From Dichetophora obliterata (taxonomy: Eukaryota > Arthropoda > Insecta > Diptera > Sciomyzidae), in assembly GCA_963920525.1 (NCBI GenBank), contig OY986436.1, forward strand, positions 26,983,318 through 27,047,317: a stretch of 64,000 nucleotides of DNA, in the 5' to 3' direction. Under the pieces are notes generated by a model that saw only the letters and a program-made list of their open reading frames with translations, was not told the origin of the DNA and made no database searches. The position numbers were made by a program, and so were the translations under genes. Position 1 is the stretch's first letter. Each line of letters opens with the position of its first letter. This document shows, piece after piece, positions 51,438 through 63,151 of this stretch.

Positions 51438-54400
51438 TGTCATGGGCACCTGCATATAGGGAATAATACAGTTTATGAGTACCCTTGTTATTTCCACTAG
51501 CGCCCTCTAGTGTGTCAGTGCACACAAATTTTTTTGCATTTAGATGTGGCACCTCGGTGACGTTCGAGAACGTTCGGGCAAACAAAATGGCCATACACGG
51601 GCTTGAAAGGGAAAAATACCAACAAAAATGGTACCACTAGTTTCAGCGGGCATAAACCATTCGGTAAAATGGCGTGATCCGACACGCGCTTGAATCGGTA
51701 GCCAATCGGAATTCCGAAACAAGCGTCGGTTAACGGGATCTTGCCGACGTGTCATACGCAAGTCCAACCCAACCATTACCTACTCCCCTCGGTTATGGTC
51801 GATTCCACCGAAAAGGGAGCGAAGTTGGAAAAACATCGGTAGTTGGCCCATCTAAATGCCATCAAGATGCATGCGAACGCACCCTTTTCAAGTACATGTG
51901 GCAACACAGCCAAAGTACGAAAAATCATCGAACTGAAAAAAAATACAACCCTGGGGAGACGTTGCAGTCGCAGAGATTCGCCATTAAAGAGATGGACAGC
52001 AAAAAGTGAGTGGCACCAATTAATTGATGAAAACGTTTCCACTAACTAGGATGTAACCGGTAGTCCGGTAGACTATAAAAGCAAGGAGAAGAAAATAAGT
52101 TGTTTGCACAAACTTTTAAATTATATGTAAGAGGTTACGGACTGCCATTGGGAAGAGAAAGTTGGACATTGAAATTAACCGGCAAGATTGTTTTTCGGTT
52201 TCTGGATTCTACTACCTCAAAGGGTAAGATCGTATTTGTCTCGCATCATGGCAGCGCAGAAATGTTTTGCTATGTACGCAACAGAAGTTCATAGATTCAT
52301 ATAAATTAGAATTCCGACAGAGATAACGACAACAAGGACAGCAGCAGTCACTAGGTGCGGTGAATAATAACACCGCATCACTACCACCGGTAACAGCAAC
52401 TCTCAACATAGCGCCGAAAGTGCCAACCTATGCAGCACACCATAGTGCAGTCACATCTACAGCCCTACATTACCCCAGCAGACAGCGGACAGACAGCACG
52501 GCCATCAACATCGCGTACGCAGCAGCTCGCGAAAAGAAGAAGCTAACGTTTCGCGGCTTGGCAGCTGCTACAAAGAAAAAAAAAAAAACACCGACAAAAT
52601 CATTGACATCATCCCAACATCAACAGCTAAAGCGGCAAAACCAAAGCTGCTATCGTCAACCTCAACGACAGCAACGACAACGACACCACAGCCACTGGAA
52701 CACCAGCTTTACCACCCCAAACCTGCGACCATCAATGTTTGCCACCAACAGCTGCGTCAACAGAGACAACAAGGACAACAGAAGCCAGGTAAGCAGGTGT
52801 TCTTCGGCACCGTGTATTAAAAAGAAAGAAAAAAAAGGTATCCAACTAACCTCCCCGCCTCCAAAGCAGCCAGTTCCGAGAACACCAGAAGAGTCCAACA
52901 ACAACAAATCCAACAACACCATCGTCATCATTATCAGCAGCAGCACCATCGTCAACCCACCGAACGACAGCGCTCGACAGCAATAGCTGCAGCCCACACT
53001 ACCAACGACATCACCACCACCACCATCAACAACAACGACGTCATCACCACCCCCAACGAAAATTGAAAAAAAAAATAAAACCTAAATAAAAGAAGTGAAA
53101 ACATAGACATTCTAAAAGAAAATAAAAACAAACTGAAGAAAAATAAGGAAATAAGTCAAAGTGAAAGAAACAATATAAGATAAGTGAAAGAAAACCAAAA
53201 TAGAAAGCAAAAATATAAAAATTAAAATTACCCAAAAATCAAAGTAAAAGAAACAATATAAGATAAGTGAAAGAAAACTAAAATAGAAAGCAAAAATATA
53301 AAAATTAAAATTACCCAAAAATCAAAGTAAAAGAAACAATATAAGATAAGTGAAAGAAAACTAAAATAGAAAGCAAAAATATAAAAATTAAAATTACCCC
53401 AAAAATCAAAGTGAAAGAAACAATATAAGATAAGTGAAAGAAAACTAAAATAGAAAGCAAAAATATAAAAATTAAAATTACCCCAAAAATCAAAGTGAAA
53501 GAAACAATATAAGAAAAGTGTAAATTGAGAAAATCGAAACAAACTAAAATAGAAAGCAAAAATATAGAAATTAAAAATAGTCAAAAAAAAAAGAATAAAA
53601 GTGAAAGATAGAAACTAAAAGAAAAGTGAAACAAACTAAAATAGAAAGCAAAAATATAGAAATTAAAAATAACAAAAATCAAAGTGAAAGAAAGCAACAA
53701 TAGGAAAAGTGAAAACAATAAGAAAAGAGGAAAACATAATAAACTGAAAATTTAAAAGTGAAAAAAGGAAACGAAGAAATCAGAAAACTTAAAAAGTATA
53801 TTGAAAAAAAACTATAAGAAAAGTGAAACCACTAAAAGAAAAGTAAATACATAGAAAACTAAAATTGAACAAGAGAAAAAGAAGGGTAAAACTAAAAAAA
53901 ATGGATAACTGAAAAGTTATTCAAATAGAAATGTGAAAAAAAAGGATTAAACAAGAAGTAAAAATGTAAAAAAAAAAAAAGTTTCGAAAAACACAAAGAA
54001 TCGAGAAACTATATAAGTGCAAAAATTAAAAAGTTATAGAAAAATGTTAAAATTAAAAGAACCTAAATACATTGAAGAAAGTAGAAAAAAATTTGTAAAA
54101 TGGCATAGCTAAGAAAAAATATGATAAGTTGAAATTAAGAAAGAAATAGAGAAAAATAGTAGTGAGTGACAGTAGAAAGACGGAAAAGATAATATCTGGA
54201 AAAAGGGAGAACAATTCAAAAATACACCTAACGAAAATAAAAAGAGAAAAGTAAACAAATAAACCAACAACAACCACGATCACTATAGCAACAATATCTG
54301 CAGCCGCACCAGCATCATCCTCACCACCATTGCCACCACCAACAACAATAAGACTACGATCACCTACCGTAACAACGGTTCACAACAACATTTTCATCAT

Positions 54401-56578
54401 CAACAATATTACGATCATCCGCTCCAGCACCAGCACCAAAAACCAGCTACAACACCAACTACATCCACCAACTACATCCACCAACTACATCCACCAACTA
54501 CATCCACCAACTATATCCACCATCTGCCACCTCATCGCCAGGTTTGAGGCATGTTCCCCTGGGCTCGGTAAGCACCTCCTTATTGAAAATATTTCAGCCG
54601 AGATTGGGATATATCAATCAATATTGACTTCTTTCACGTATATTAAATTTTTAATAGTACGAAAAAAATTGAAACTCTTAAGCAGTATAACATACATTTG
54701 TAAGACTTTTTAAAACATAATTTCAATTCGGAGTTACTGAGTAAGTTTCTATAGAGATTGTAAAATTTTTAAACTATTGTTACCGTAGAAATAACAGAAT
54801 TATCTTGGTTAAAGACAAAAAAAACTCCCAACAACTTAAAACATTCAACTGTATTTTATATTTCGTTGACATTTTCGTACAGTAGCGCACTTTTTTTGCT
54901 CCGAAAAATATTGATGAATTGAAATGTGCATAAGGTAATGTGTACTTTTCTCTTAAAAAAATCATTTAGATTAGGCTTAGACTTAATATTTATATTCATA
55001 GAAAAAATACGGTCATCATTACCAATTGGTAAGCAGTTTATGCTATCGATATAGTTTGATGGTTTACAAAATGAGAAAATTACATAGTTAGTAATCAGAA
55101 TTATTTGTTTGCAGCCTAAACAAAGACCTTGAATAGATAGATGTACGTTATTTATACCCTCTAATAATGTAACTACGATTTACATAGAACATACTATTTT
55201 ATGATGTTAGAATATACGATAAGATTCACTTAAGTTGAATGTAATATTTATAAGCTATATAATGTTAATACGTTACCTGTAACCAAAAACCTAGATAAGT
55301 TATATGAAATCGACTTATAAAAACTAGCAGCTATAAATTAGGTCCTACAATTTAATTAGGTACGATGGCCGAGCACCTAAAATTTTGAACAGCGTTTGAT
55401 AAGTTTAAGATAAGAGATATAAAATTTTTTTTTGTGTAATTAAAAAATCGGATTTTTGGCTGGTATAAGTCAGTAAAATCATGTCCCCCGAACTTTTGGG
55501 AAATTTTACCGAAGATTTTTGTTTAAAATGAAAGGTTTGGTAAAATTTGTGTTATAAGTACCTAGTTAAAATTATATTCCACGTAAGCTTATCATCCGAG
55601 ATTACCGAAATTTTACCACTGCTGCATAATAAGTACATTTCATCTTTAGTATTCAGTTATCTTTATTTGCTTTTTGCTTAAACCCCCCAATTTTCGCTTA
55701 AACTCATTTGTTTTAAAGGAATTCGGATATAATCCCGAATTAACAAGAAAAATTATATTATAGTTTGTTTGAAATATTCCTTTAACTTTGGCCACATTGG
55801 CAGGGAATCGTCCTATGAAAGAGCTCTTTAATAGGTAGGCTCCTGTTTATTTTGCTAAAATTTTTTGTGGTAATGCTTAGGTCACTCAACAAATGAGCGT
55901 TATACACGGTATCTTTAAGCTAAAAAGTATATTCTAAGATGTGGCGTATAGATGTAGTAAATAATGTGAAACTAATATGTAAGGTTTTTTTTTGTAACTT
56001 TTAAAAAATAAAACGTTGGCTTAAAACTGTAAGAAAGGAAGAGTCATGGTTTATTAAAGTACAGCGGATTGGTGGCGTGGACTAACTAAGGGCATCGGCG
56101 TAAGTATAAGAGATTTGGGGTGACCTAAATATAGGCAAAAGGGTCACCATGGCTGGTCTTTTGTGGCCAGGAGGGGAGGGTATGCCAAGGTCGATTAAAT
56201 TCCATCTTTTAAATCGACCGCCCTCGAGACGTGCCAGCGTGGCCCCAGCGAGCGACCGGCTCAGTTTCCTTACGGGTTTTCAGCACTTCCTTCTTTATTT
56301 TCAGCACAGTCGCGCAAAATAATCGGGTTTTTTTTATCTGCCTTCGAGATTTAAATAGTTTTGTACGGTTTTTTCGGGTTTTTTTTGTTTTGACGGTGAG
56401 TTTCAAAATTCAACTGGTACGATTTTATTCATGTGTAGTTTCCTGCTGTCGGACCGGACTGGCAAGAACACCACCCCATCCGGCGAGCCTTAGCCGCGCA
56501 ATACGCCAGCGTACCAGTGCTGCCAGAGGGACGACGCATCGACCGCACAACCAAAGGTAGATCGGGGGAAACATGACA
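51438..56578 (+). repeat. 3' LTR (5141 bp)
   Basis: Copy of 38417-43556, with TATA box at 52074-52081 and the same tandem array and CAA/CAC-rich region. I found two differences from the 5' LTR by reading (one A-run length near 51938, one T-to-A near 55525). It is followed by AAGT (56579-56582). Confidence 0.95.
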
Positions 56579-56582
56579 AAGT

Positions 56583-57099
56583 TTTGCCAGACCAATTGCT
56601 TGTTTTACTCAAACACTAAAAAAATTTATTTGCTTCTCTGTTTAACAGCTGATTTGTTAAAATTTTGCTCAATATATGTATATTGCATCTAAGAATCTTC
56701 AATAGAGGCACACAAATCTAAAAGCAACATGAAAGAAGGCAAGTATATGATTTGTGTCTAAAAATATCTAAATAAAAAACTCTTTTTACTAGATAAATCT
56801 GCACACAATGGCAAGGAACAGCTGGACAAATTAGGAGAAATTGGACATTCTTTGTATAATCTGACAATATATGGCGTAAAAAAAAATGTAAGTTCAGCTA
56901 CTTTTCGTTAATTCTACTTTTTAGCTTTCGTAATAAGTGAGAAGAGATCTTATGTTGTGGGTAAAGCAAGTGATATTTTGAAAGAGAAGTAAATTATATA
57001 TAAATTTTATAGGCTAATAAGGTTGTTTTATTTATAAGACATTAGCATTATAATAAGAGTTCTCATCTAAACATCTAAACATGTAAACATGTAAACAAT
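56583..57099. other. no gene recognised
   Basis: AT-rich target-side flank of the LTR element. A short direct repeat of ACATCTAAACATGTAAACAT type lies near 57070-57097. Confidence 0.5.
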
Positions 57100-57760
57100 T
57101 TAACCCGTCTAGGCTACATGTGAACGAATTAAATATATGGCTTCATGAAAAATACTTCCAATTTGTTGAAAACATCAAATGTCTCGGTGCCATAATAGAT
57201 AAAAAAATTAAACTTTGATTCTCATATAGATGTTTTAAGTTAAAAAATTGGATTTACTTTAAGAAAGCTCTATAGCACTAATTTGTTTTTATCTTTAGTT
57301 AAATATAAAATTGGCCATTCTCTTCTTAAATCCAGTATAACAGAATAATTTACTGAATTGAAATCATTTGTAAATAAAATTGTCCGTTTTGTTTATGGAG
57401 TTCGAAGAAGAAATCACATATCTGCAGATGTCATAAAGTTTTTAAAATGCTCCATTCAAAATTTCCTAAATTTAAGGGTATTGCTATGCCTTTATAGGCT
57501 TGTGAAAACCAATATAGCACAGTACTTAATTCCTACATTCAAGTTTAGCCATTCCACAAGGAATACACAAATAAATACACCTAAAATATCATCTTCAATT
57601 TTTTAAAGGGTCTTTCTTAGTACGCACTGCCCGTAGTTGGAATAAGCTTCCCGTTTCTCTGCGAAGCTTCTCGAGCACTTCAAATACCTTCAAAACAAAC
57701 TTCTGGAATACACTTCTTTAAATGTGTTATAAATGTTTATAATATGATCAACTTAAGTTA
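57100..57760 (+). mobile_element. decayed LINE 3' end, sister of 1-915
   Basis: Traces of the RT thumb (IKCLGAIIDKKIKL near 57177-57215, then a KIGHSLL phrase near 57310) lead into 57358-57606, which encodes KIVRFVYGVRRRNHISADV, LVKTNI, RNTQINTPKISSS and, after a stop, ARSWNKLPVSLRSFSSTS to about 57720. The same blocks are present at 1-485. Several stops and frameshifts make it non-functional. Confidence 0.75.
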
Positions 57761-57936
57761 CAGAAAAATTTGCCTATGACAAAATTTTTAAATTTTTTTA
57801 ACTTGTTTTTTTACATTTGTCGCTGCCTATGTGGGATATACCCATAATCTAAGAAATTGTCATTGCTCGTACATCTATAAAAGATGGTCGTATAATTGAT
57901 GTGCATACACAGAATAGTTTAGTTAAGTGATCTTAA

Positions 57937-58191
57937 TATATAAAAGGTAAGCACGCTGTTCCGTGCCCAATATTTCTCAAACTGTAATTATTGTTTGACA
58001 GTAAAGTACTTTTACAAGACATATTGTTCTCAAAAATGTTCAGCCTGAAAGTATGCACATCTTAATACATAAAAGGCAAGCATGCTGCTCCGCACACAGT
58101 ATTTCTCAAACTGTATTATTAATTTTTTGACACTAAAGTACTTTTACAAGACATACTGTTCTCAAAAATGTTCAGCCTGAAAGTATGCACA
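57937..58191. repeat. tandem duplication of about 127 bp
   Basis: Two units (57937-58063 and 58064-58191) share AAGGTAAGCACGCTGTTCCG (second unit AAGGCAAGCATGCTGCTCCG), ATTTCTCAAACTGTA, AAAGTACTTTTACAAGACAT and TGTTCAGCCTGAAAGTATGC. The units differ at several bases. Function unknown. Confidence 0.8.
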
Positions 58192-58489
58192 GAAAATGTG
58201 TTTGATACTTATCAGTGACAATATTGGGTTTTTACAATAGTACGTTTTGATCTAACTACCTCTTTTATCATCCTTTTATAAAACAGTTGTAAAGAATTTA
58301 ATGAAATTCTTTTGATTCGATTTGAGTCGATTGTACTAAAAAATATAATTGTATCAGCCGCAAAACGACACTTGAACTAATTTTTCAACACTGCTTCAAT
58401 ACGTATAGTGTTATTTAAAGAGGTACATTTGTATTTTTCAAAAATCAATTGAATAAAAAAATCAAGCTTTAAAAAGAGAAAAAAGTGCT

Positions 58490-58740
58490 TCCGGCAAATG
58501 GCTCCAAAAAGGAAGTGTGCGGAGGACCTGTCAATCCGGCACTGGTTGATTCCTAGGGTCAAGACAAGAAAAAAATTTGTAAGACAAGGGGGGTTCATCT
58601 CCCCCCCTGTTTTGAGCTATAAGCGGAAGTATAAGTGTCGAACATAAAAATTGCTTTCATAGGTGTCATCAGTTTTAATGCAATAACTTAAAAAGTATTT
58701 CAGATAAGAACCTCTTTGAAACGGGTTTTTAAAATTTTTT
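58490..58740. repeat. dispersed repeat, inverted relative of 7040-7300
   Basis: GATTCCTAGGGTCAAGACAA and the following AAAAAAAT, then a G run (GACAAGGGGGGTTCATC), match the inverse of 7160-7245; weaker similarity continues past AAGTATAAGTG. No clear coding frame is conserved between the copies. Confidence 0.6.
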
Positions 58741-60199
58741 AATTAGTTAAATAATACCTGTTAAAGTTTTTTGGCATTTTTAACCATGGAATTATTTATA
58801 GTAGCTTAAATATGAAAAATATGTTTTTATATTCCTTTTTTTCACTTTAAGCTCGTTTTACATAAAAAAAAGTTATAATACTTTTTTTTTCTGATGCAGT
58901 CTTAATCGCCAAATAATTCTCTGCAGTATTCCATTATGCGGCTTTACCGTACAACCACGAATAAGAGCGTATTCTTATTTTATAAAAATATACACTCAAA
59001 AATCGAAATCGTTTATAGATTCCCATATCGAAGAAAGTTTTTTTTTCATAGCACAGAAATGCTCAAAAATGCGCATCAATTTACAGGGGCTATGGATCGC
59101 CACAAAAATGGTACTCCGGGGGTTTTCAGGGTCGCTGGCCATACATTCGGGGTCAAAATTTTGAAATTAAAAATAGCAGCTTCGGAAATGCCAACATGAC
59201 CATATTTAAATAAAATAACGAAAGTAAAATTCTTCTCTTTTTAAAAGAATTTTTTAAACCTTTAAAAAAATTAAAGAATTTATATTCAAGGCATTAGTTT
59301 GAAGAGTATTTTACCACATAAAACTAGTCAGTATCTTGTACCCAGTCGGACTTATGACACTTTGAATTCGCCCTAAAAAATACAGCTTTAACCCTTTAGC
59401 TCCTCAAATTTATAAAATGTTCAAAACCCCTGAAAACGCTTTTTAAACTATAATGAAAGTAATCAAAGTCCGCTTACAGAATTTTAACATCTCAGGTATA
59501 ACTTCAAGTAGCCCGTTACTCATTTTTAACCCTTTTAACCAAATTTTAATCCTTTAAAGACATAATTTTCTAAATTTTTCGCTTTTGATTTTGAAAATGT
59601 AGTAGTTAACTTAAAAATTTCTTTAGACACTCAAAAACCAATTTATATAACCAAAATTAAACACATACAGCCTTATGCAATAGATTTTCTTAAACAAACG
59701 TTCAACGCTTGTTTAGTTATGCAGGGTTTAAGGCTTTACGCATCCTCTACGCAACCTAGCTGAAATTGTTATTCATAAAAATTTTGCTATTCATTGCTTA
59801 ATTTTGTAATGTTTGTGTCTAAACGATCGATACTCTTTTACACAAACGAAGAATTCTTGTACATTTGCAAATCTGTTACTGAAAAAAAGTATACAAAGGT
59901 CGAAAAATGGAGCTAGATATAAATGTCATATACATCAACCTTAATCAAAAAGACGATAAAAATTTTTAGGTTAAGTTTACGCAGAATTTAAACGCAAATT
60001 TCGGCATTTAAGTTATGCAGATCTTAAACTAGCCGGAAAAACATTTATGAATAACGATGTGTGGTTTAAAGCTGGTTTAAAGTTACGCAGCCTCTAAAAT
60101 GAGATTATGAATAAGGCTGTTAGCTGTTACCAATACTGAAATATCATAAATTCTGCAAACGCATTTTCATGGGTAAAAAAATACCCAACTGCGACCAAT
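58741..60199. other. no gene recognised
   Basis: AT-rich spacer. The frame at 58936-59199 has no recognisable family. Near 59700-60080 the phrase GTTATGCAG / GTTACGCAG recurs with TTTAA stretches, hinting at an old repeat. Confidence 0.45.
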
Positions 60200-60960
60200 G
60201 GGTTAAAAGCGTAGCTTTATAGAAAGCGTGAGAGCGAGAGCATGATGTAAAAATCAAGTGTTGCATATTAAGAGCATTGAGCCGTTTTTCACTCTGCAAT
60301 TCTCGAGCAATAATTCTCTTGCGGCGAAGGCAATTATTGCTTCTGAATTGGTCCATCGCACACACACGGCAATTGTCGAGCAATAATTCAGCCCAATTCT
60401 GAATAATTTTTCCCGGGGAATTGGCTGTTTTAATTTTTAAGACAGCCGATAAAGATATCACATTTTTTTGCTTACACTCATGAATATTGACAATTGATGA
60501 CCAAATTCGCATTAAAAATTTCCAAAATGTTTTTGAACTTTATCATAAAAATTAAAACTCTCCTTTTCGATTACTCTGGAAAAATCATTCAGAATTGGGC
60601 TGATTGCCTTCGCCGCAAGCAGTTTGTGGACTATTCGCCTCATGAGGGGACTTATTGAAAGCCCCTTTCAACCCAAATAGCCAACAAACTGCTTGCGGCG
60701 AAAGCAATTATAGCTCCCAGAATTGCCATGTGAAAAGCGGTACTTGACGTTTGTAAAGCGAGACTTACTGCTGCTAAAAATCCCGCTTTTCACTCGGCAA
60801 TTCTCGAGCTATAATTGCCTTCGCCGCAAGCAGTTTGTGGACAATTCACCGCATGAGGGGTAGACGAAAGTCCCTTTTCAACCCGAATAGGCAGCAAACT
60901 TCTTGCGGCGAAAGCAATTATTGCTCATAGAATTGCCGAGTCAAAAACTGCCGTCGGCTG
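60200..60960. repeat. nested GCCTTCGCCGCAAGCAG hairpins
   Basis: Two adjacent hairpins (60601-60728 and 60795-60940) share stem TTGCCTTCGCCGCAAGCAGT and loop-side CATGAGGGG and CCCTTTTCAACCC phrases. A third, rearranged relative lies at 60290-60420 (CTCGAGCAATAATTC, GCGGCGAAGGCAATTATTGC). Each arm contains CAATTCTCGAGC or AGAATTGCC. No coding capacity. Foldback-type non-autonomous DNA is the likely nature. Confidence 0.75.
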
Positions 60961-61356
60961 AAAGTGCAGAAAATTTTCCCACCCTTAAAGTAGAATATGT
61001 TTTATCAGTTCCCGATTTTATCAAAACATTTAAAGCCTGTATGTTTATCTTCTTAATTTTCACAGCCTCAGACAACATAGTATAATGTTTATATAAGAGT
61101 ATTTTGTTGTATCATTCTCACTCTCTGATAATGTATCATAATGGTTTGCTTATCTTTCTTCAAACATTAGTCATTAATTTCGGTTCGAGCTCAAGTGCAA
61201 GCATTTTCATAATAAATGCAAAGTCTATTCGATATACAGCGCTGTGACAGCTTCTTCAGTACGCTTTCAGAGGTTTGTGGCATGACTTCCATAAATCTGA
61301 CGCTCTCTGGAACTAAGTATATTTTTTAATGAATTTACATTTACTCATATAAACTA

Positions 61357-61986
61357 ATGGTGCCTCGACCCAAAATCGTATTTGTAATGGGCATGCCGGG
61401 AATTGGCAAAGGAACACAATGCCAGAAACTCGCCCAATACTTTAATCTTGTGCACATCTCAGCTGGAGAACTATTGCGCCAGGAATCCAAGCGTGAGTGC
61501 TCCAAGTATGGTGCAGAAATTAAAAAGACACTAACGAATGGGACACAAATGGTTGAGTTCTCAATACTGCTAGAGTTGCTGGAAACTGCTATGGCCCAAA
61601 CATCACCAGCGAATTATCAAGGTTTTCTGTTGGATGGTTTACCACGTGATGTGACGAACCTAGTTGATTGGAATCGTTTGATGGCGCACAAAGTGAACCT
61701 TAAATTTGTCTTGTATTTGAATTGTGCGGAGGAGATTTGTGTGGAACGTTGCCTTCATCGAGCCCACGAAACCAACGGTCAACGTTCCGATGATAGAGCC
61801 GATTTATTGCCTCGACGCATGGAGACCTTTCGCCGCCAAACACTACCTGTCTTAGAACATTTTCGGAGTTTAGGACTTATTCATGAAATTGATGCTAGTT
61901 CTGGAATGTGGAAAATGGAATGTTTTTTTCATGGCCATGGTTTGGTCAAAAATTTTATCCTTTTTACAACTGGCATTGTAATTTAA
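61357..61986 (+). CDS. adenylate/UMP-CMP kinase family protein, C-terminus uncertain
   Basis: An ATG at 61357 with an in-frame TGA upstream (61330-61332) supports this start. The 209-residue frame encodes a nucleoside monophosphate kinase: Walker A GMPGIGKGTQ (12-21), the NMP-binding block HISAGELLRQE, the conserved FLLDGLPRD (about 89-97), a short lid CLHRAHETNGQRSDD typical of UMP-CMP/AK1-type kinases, and PRRMETFRRQTLPVLEHF. The match ends at about HEIDASSG (residue 186); the last 23 residues look unlike the family and may be read-through into an intron or a decayed end. An acceptor-like TTTGTTTCAG at 62040-62049 is followed by an open frame to about 62176. It could be the counterpart of a Drosophila adenylate-kinase-like gene; not certain. 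Confidence 0.75.
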   Translation: MVPRPKIVFVMGMPGIGKGTQCQKLAQYFNLVHISAGELLRQESKRECSKYGAEIKKTLTNGTQMVEFSILLELLETAMAQTSPANYQGFLLDGLPRDVTNLVDWNRLMAHKVNLKFVLYLNCAEEICVERCLHRAHETNGQRSDDRADLLPRRMETFRRQTLPVLEHFRSLGLIHEIDASSGMWKMECFFHGHGLVKNFILFTTGIVI

Positions 61987-63151
61987 AAAATAACACTAGT
62001 CGAAGAGCACAAATGGTCTATTTCATTATTGCTTTTTGTTTTGTTTCAGTTTTCAAAAAACAAGCTTAAGTGCCTGTTGGAACGAACATTTGGAAAACTG
62101 GATGATGTTTTACTTATTCCTTATATAGATTGGAACATATTAAAAGTTAGCTGCAGTGACAAGGAAACGTATGTGAGGTAATATTGTTGCTAGATTGTCA
62201 TCTATCAAGTTTGTTTTATAAGAAAAATTTAACTAGAACTAACTTATTATTTAACCTGGACGTGTACAGTTAATATTTAATTTTTCAATGCATTAAGTTC
62301 TTATGCTGTTATGATTTTAATAGAAGTGCACTACTACACGGATTAAATTCTTTGCGCGCAAGTCATGATCAAGCTGATCATAAAATACAAAATATGTTTA
62401 TTTTAACCATATATAAGTTTTGATCATGCATTATGGACTATGCTCACAATTCTTGCTGTAATTCTGTATGAAACATGTATAAAACACTGATCATATATTA
62501 TGATAAATTTTTAATTTCTTTATTTATTTATGATCAACTAAATTGCTTGTATTACGAACGAAAAGCGTTTACAATTTATAAGCGTTGATCATAAATTGGT
62601 ATCAAGTACTTATAACGAAAAACACGAAGAAAACAACACAAAGGGTGGAGTCCCAGTGGTAAATGAACACATGACGTAACCAAGTATTTCTTAAATACAA
62701 TGTAGTAGGGATGGCCAAAAACGGTCGGTGCTTAAGAATGATCGTTTTTTTTTTTAAAACCGGTGGTTTTTCGGTATTTTTTTAGAAGGAAAATTACCGC
62801 AACACCGGTGGAAAATGACAAAAACCGAAAACGAGAATTTATCACCTTGACAAAAAGGCGGCGATGGTAAATAAACAATGCCAATTTGCAAAAAATAGAA
62901 CAAAATAAGAAATTTTAAAGTATCATTACAGTTTCGGATAGGGAAAAGTAAGCAATTTTATAAAGCTAACAACTTGGGCCCTTTATTAGATATAAACATA
63001 CATTTTTTTTTAAAAATTTGTACATCCTCCTTGAAGATTGAAAATAAAAAAAATAATTTTCATAATAATAAAAAATTTTAAACGCGTTTTTCTTGAAATA
63101 AACATCCTTATTCTTGAATCCGCGTCGAGTAAATGTCGTCGTCGAGAGCTC
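61987..63151. other. possible kinase 3' exon, then repeat DNA
   Basis: 62050-62176 is open in one frame (FSKNKLKCLLERTFGKLDDV) and ends at AGGTAAT, a possible donor, but no family is recognised. TGATCA occurs about six times at 62365-62595. 62700-62860 contains TAGGGATGGCCAAAA and inverted ACCGGTGG / CACCGGTGG phrases resembling a decayed hAT-type end; this is weak. Confidence 0.4.

Larger units (their letters stand above)
38417..56578 (+). mobile_element. complete 18.2-kb gypsy-like LTR retrotransposon with giant LTRs
   Basis: Two LTRs of about 5.14 kb start TGTCAT and end ATGACA. A 4-bp target duplication AAGT flanks the element (38413-38416 and 56579-56582). A tRNA-Lys primer site, a long leader, gag and pol lie between. 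The pol order protease-RT-RNase H-integrase identifies Metaviridae (gypsy-like). The 4-bp duplication, tRNA-Lys primer and very large LTRs recall the Osvaldo/Ulysses group; this placement is an inference. No env-like frame follows pol. LTR identity is close to complete, and both main frames are intact, so insertion was recent and the copy may be competent. No clear polypurine tract is seen just upstream of the 3' LTR. Confidence 0.95.
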
